8,051 bases of DNA from an uncultured Prevotella sp. (GTDB lineage: Bacteria; Bacteroidota; Bacteroidia; Bacteroidales; Bacteroidaceae). Below the pieces are notes generated by a model. That model made no database searches, had not been told where the DNA came from, and was given only the letters and a program-made list of their open reading frames with translations. Made by a program: the position numbers and the translations under genes. How positions within the stretch are numbered: the stretch's first letter is position 1; every line of letters begins with the position of its first letter. Of the stretch, positions 5,516 through 8,051 are shown piece after piece. The DNA is taken from assembly GCA_934120735.1 (NCBI GenBank), contig CAKOVA010000076.1, positions 1-8,051 on the forward strand, read 5' to 3'.

Positions 5516-6058
5516 ATGCCAATCAAGAAATGGAAGACCTTAAAGTCGGATTACATCATCAAGCGCCCTTGGCTCACGGCTCGTCGAGACGAGGTGCAAC
5601 TGCCCAACGGCGTGATTCATGACGAGTATTATGTACTGGAATATCCCGATTGGATCAATGTGATTGCAGAAGATACAGAAGGCAACCTCATCATTGAACA
5701 GCAATGGCGGCACGCACTGGGCATCGTGTCTTCAGAAATCTGTGCCGGCGTGATTGAAAAAGATGAGAAACCCCTTGACGCCGCCCAACGAGAACTGCAA
5801 GAAGAGACTGGCTATGGCGGCGGAACATGGACAAAACTCATGACCATCTCTGCCAATCCCAGCACCATGAACAACCTTTGCCATTGTTATTTCGCAAAGG
5901 GAGTGAAGCCCGTGAGCAGCCAACACTTGGACCGCACAGAAGATATCGAATTCAAATTGCTGCCCAAGGAAAAAGTGTTTGAGATGTTGAAAAACGGGGA
6001 ATTCATGCAAGCCCTGATGATTGCGCCACTCTGGAAATACTTTTCTGAATATCTTTGA
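5516..6058 (+). CDS. NUDIX hydrolase, ADP-ribose pyrophosphatase type
   Basis: Protein of 180 residues. The complete Nudix box GX5EX7REUXEEXGU is present from Gly78 to Tyr100, with REL at 92-94 and the metal-binding EE at 96-97; the last hydrophobic position is Tyr. An N-terminal strand region (about 10-50; TARRDEVQLPNG at 21-32) precedes the fold, as in ADP-ribose and nucleoside-diphosphate-sugar pyrophosphatases. EQQWRHALG (61-69) resembles the substrate-side motif of ADPRases. After the box come NPSTMNN (114-120), a Phe/Ala strand, and a C-terminal helix with EDIEFKLLPKEKVFEM (142-157). It probably cleaves ADP-ribose or a related nucleoside diphosphate to AMP plus a phosphosugar in the cytoplasm, but the exact substrate is not settled by sequence. 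It is monocistronic, divergent from the men operon and convergent with mfd 53 bases away. The ATG follows an A-rich stretch (AAAAAAGAAACTT), a common Bacteroidetes translation-start context. Confidence 0.9.
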   Translation: MPIKKWKTLKSDYIIKRPWLTARRDEVQLPNGVIHDEYYVLEYPDWINVIAEDTEGNLIIEQQWRHALGIVSSEICAGVIEKDEKPLDAAQRELQEETGYGGGTWTKLMTISANPSTMNNLCHCYFAKGVKPVSSQHLDRTEDIEFKLLPKEKVFEMLKNGEFMQALMIAPLWKYFSEYL

Positions 6059-6111
6059 CCCTACTCCTTTCCATGCAGGATGGCAACCTTAGGGAACAAA
6101 GCACAAAAGCA

Positions 6112-8051
6112 TTAAGCCATACTGTCGATTTCTCGAAGTATGCTCAACCCTTCATTGGCACTTTCCACCTCACTGACGTGCATCATGCGCCTACCTTTTA
6201 TTTCTTTCAAATCACATCGGCGAGGGTGCCTGCCGATATAGTTGAGCACATTATCAAATGCCTTGCTCTTATAGTAAGCACTCATGGGATTGCTCACAAA
6301 CTGCATGGTCATTCTGCCTTGTTTCAGCATGAGCTTCTCACACCCTAAGCGCTTACCCACGCGTCGCAATGCAACAACATTCATGAGTTCTTCTCCTTCG
6401 TGGGGAATAGGACCGAAACGATCGATCAACCGCTGCCGATATGCTGTCAATTCGTTATCATCTTCAATATTATCCAATTCCCTATACAGCAACATACGCT
6501 CACTGCTACCGGGCACATAACTATCGGGGAAATACATTTCCAAATCGCTCTCCACGGCACAATCGTCCACGAAATCGACTCCAGACACCACTTCTCCACT
6601 TGCAATAGAGTCTTCGTACAGGTCGCTGAACTCATCGTTTCGCAGCTCGGTGACGGCTTGCGAAAGGATTTTCTGATAGGTTTCGTACCCCAAATCTTCC
6701 ATAAAACCGCTCTGTTCTGCCCCTAACAGATTTCCTGCCCCACGGATATCCAAGTCTTGCATGGCGATGTTGAACCCACTACCTAATTCAGAGAACGTTT
6801 CAAGAGCTTCGAGACGTCGGCGTGCTTCGGGCGTAAGAACCGACTTAGGGGGTGCCAACAGATAGCAAAAGGCTTTGCGATTGCTTCGCCCCACGCGCCC
6901 CCGCATCTGGTGAAGGTCAGACAGTCCCACCCGATGGGCATTGTTGATGATGATGGTGTTAGCATTGCTGATGTCGATTCCGTTCTCGATGATAGACGTC
7001 GAAAGCAGCACGTCATAGTCGTGATTCATAAAGCCTATGAGGATGTTCTCCAACTGTTCGGGCGGCATCTGTCCATGCCCAATCGCCACACGGCAATCGG
7101 GTACATATTTTAAAATCATCTTCTCAATCTCTGGCAGCGTAGAGATTCGGTCGTTCACGAAATACACTTGTCCGTTTCGGCTCATTTCAAAATTGATGAC
7201 ATCGGCAATGATTTCGTGTCCATAAACACCAATCTCTGTGTGAATGGGATAGCGATTGGGTGGCGGCGTGCGCATAACGCTCATGTCGCGGGCACCCATC
7301 AACGAGAATTGTAGGGTGCGCGGGATAGGCGTTGCCGACATGGTAAGCGTGTCGACGTTAGTCTTGAGCTTGCGAAGTTTCTCCTTTGTGGACACGCCGA
7401 ACTTCTGTTCTTCGTCGATGATGAGCAAACCTAAGTCGTGCCACTTCACCGACTTGCCAATCAATTTGTGCGTCCCGATGATGATGTCAATACGTCCTGC
7501 CGCCAAATCCTCCAACACCTGACGGGTCTGTTTGGCACTTCGAGCGCGCGACAGATAATCCACTCGCACGGGCATGCCACGCAACCGCTCTTGGAAAGTC
7601 TTGTAATGCTGGAATGCCAACACTGTGGTTGGCACCAACACAGCCACCTGTTTGGAATCGCAAGCGGCCTTGAACGCTGCCCGAATGGCCACCTCGGTCT
7701 TGCCGAATCCTACATCACCGCATACCAAACGATCCATGGGACGCGCTTTCTCCATATCGGCCTTCACCTCAGCCGTGGCCTTCACTTGGTCTGGGGTATC
7801 CTCATACAGGAAGCTGGCTTCCAGTTCATGCTGCATATAGTTATCGGCACTGAAAGAAAATCCCTTATCATGCCGACGCTTGGCATACAACTTGATGAGA
7901 TCGCGCGCAATGTCCTTGATGCGCTTCTTGGTCTTCTCCTTGAGCCGTTCCCATGCACCTGTTCCCAATGTAGACAAACGAGGAGGTTCGCCAGTGTCGC
8001 TACGACGATACTTGGAGATTTTATACAGCGCATGTATCGATACATCTACAA
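6112..8051 (-). CDS. mfd: Transcription-repair coupling factor Mfd, C-terminal part (start outside window)
   Basis: The frame is open to the right edge, so this is the last 645 codons of a protein usually about 1,100-1,150 residues long. Mfd removes RNA polymerase stalled at DNA damage by ATP-driven translocation and recruits UvrA. Residues here are numbered from the first whole codon at the edge. Seen in order: the end of the RNA-polymerase-interaction region (VSIHALYKISKY, 3-14, and LGTGAWERLKEK, 28-39), Walker A GDVGFGKT (111-118), DEEQ (212-215), SATPIPRTL (238-246), helicase motifs ending HQMRGRVGRS (380-389), the translocation/TRG region with DIRGAGNLLG (434-443), and the C-terminal inhibitory domain (about 500-645). 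A TTG at 7977 could be mistaken for a start, but the reading frame and homology continue through it. All helicase motifs look intact. The gene converges on the NUDIX gene. Confidence 0.97.
   Translation of the reverse strand, partial: VDVSIHALYKISKYRRSDTGEPPRLSTLGTGAWERLKEKTKKRIKDIARDLIKLYAKRRHDKGFSFSADNYMQHELEASFLYEDTPDQVKATAEVKADMEKARPMDRLVCGDVGFGKTEVAIRAAFKAACDSKQVAVLVPTTVLAFQHYKTFQERLRGMPVRVDYLSRARSAKQTRQVLEDLAAGRIDIIIGTHKLIGKSVKWHDLGLLIIDEEQKFGVSTKEKLRKLKTNVDTLTMSATPIPRTLQFSLMGARDMSVMRTPPPNRYPIHTEIGVYGHEIIADVINFEMSRNGQVYFVNDRISTLPEIEKMILKYVPDCRVAIGHGQMPPEQLENILIGFMNHDYDVLLSTSIIENGIDISNANTIIINNAHRVGLSDLHQMRGRVGRSNRKAFCYLLAPPKSVLTPEARRRLEALETFSELGSGFNIAMQDLDIRGAGNLLGAEQSGFMEDLGYETYQKILSQAVTELRNDEFSDLYEDSIASGEVVSGVDFVDDCAVESDLEMYFPDSYVPGSSERMLLYRELDNIEDDNELTAYRQRLIDRFGPIPHEGEELMNVVALRRVGKRLGCEKLMLKQGRMTMQFVSNPMSAYYKSKAFDNVLNYIGRHPRRCDLKEIKGRRMMHVSEVESANEGLSILREIDSMA

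Noticed and set aside
6059..6111. Bidirectional terminator between the NUDIX gene and mfd
   Set aside because: Only a four-pair stem (CCAT/ATGG) and a short CCTAAGG-like palindrome are visible, with no T run. The gap is too weak in structure to call.
7975..7977. TTG as the start codon of a short 621-residue Mfd
   Set aside because: The frame stays open to the window edge and the residues upstream (VSIHALYKISKY) belong to the Mfd RNA-polymerase-interaction region.

Overview
The window looks like chromosomal DNA of a Bacteroidales bacterium, most likely Prevotella or a close relative. Reasons: two good matches to the Bacteroidetes promoter consensus (TTTG, about 19-20 bases, TAnnTTTG), a four-helix-bundle protein with the C-terminal 'suffix' typical of that phylum, moderate GC content, little use of Shine-Dalgarno sites, and short-period intergenic repeats. 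The species cannot be named from this alone.

Minus strand, 5297 down to 1: a menaquinone (vitamin K2) operon transcribed leftwards. Order of transcription: promoter, hotdog thioesterase (menI-like), menF (isochorismate synthase), menD, menB, an uncharacterised four-helix-bundle gene, menC (cut by the window edge). The genes convert chorismate to isochorismate (MenF), then SEPHCHC (MenD). MenC makes o-succinylbenzoate, MenB closes the naphthoate ring on OSB-CoA, and the thioesterase probably releases DHNA from CoA. MenH is absent from between menD and menB, where enterobacteria have it. MenE and MenA are not in view.

Most junctions are very tight: thioesterase/menF share ATGA, menD/menB are 6 nt apart, and the four-helix-bundle gene/menC are 1 nt apart. 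The two loose junctions (menF-menD, 289 nt, and menB-four-helix-bundle, 127 nt) are filled by short-period repeat arrays. The first holds a 7-base-period and an 8-base-period array plus a GC-rich palindrome that supplies the C-terminal tail of MenF. The second holds a 9-base-period array that can fold into a long hairpin.

Plus strand, 5374-6058: a NUDIX hydrolase of the ADP-ribose pyrophosphatase type with its own promoter, divergent from the men operon. It is convergent with mfd (transcription-repair coupling factor), whose C-terminal 645 codons occupy 8051 down to 6112 on the minus strand; its start lies outside the window.

The enzymes are ordinary core metabolism and DNA repair. The unusual parts are the four-helix-bundle gene inside the men operon and the three different short-period arrays in the operon's spacers. 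I see no CRISPR array, retroelement, transposase, tRNA or rRNA.
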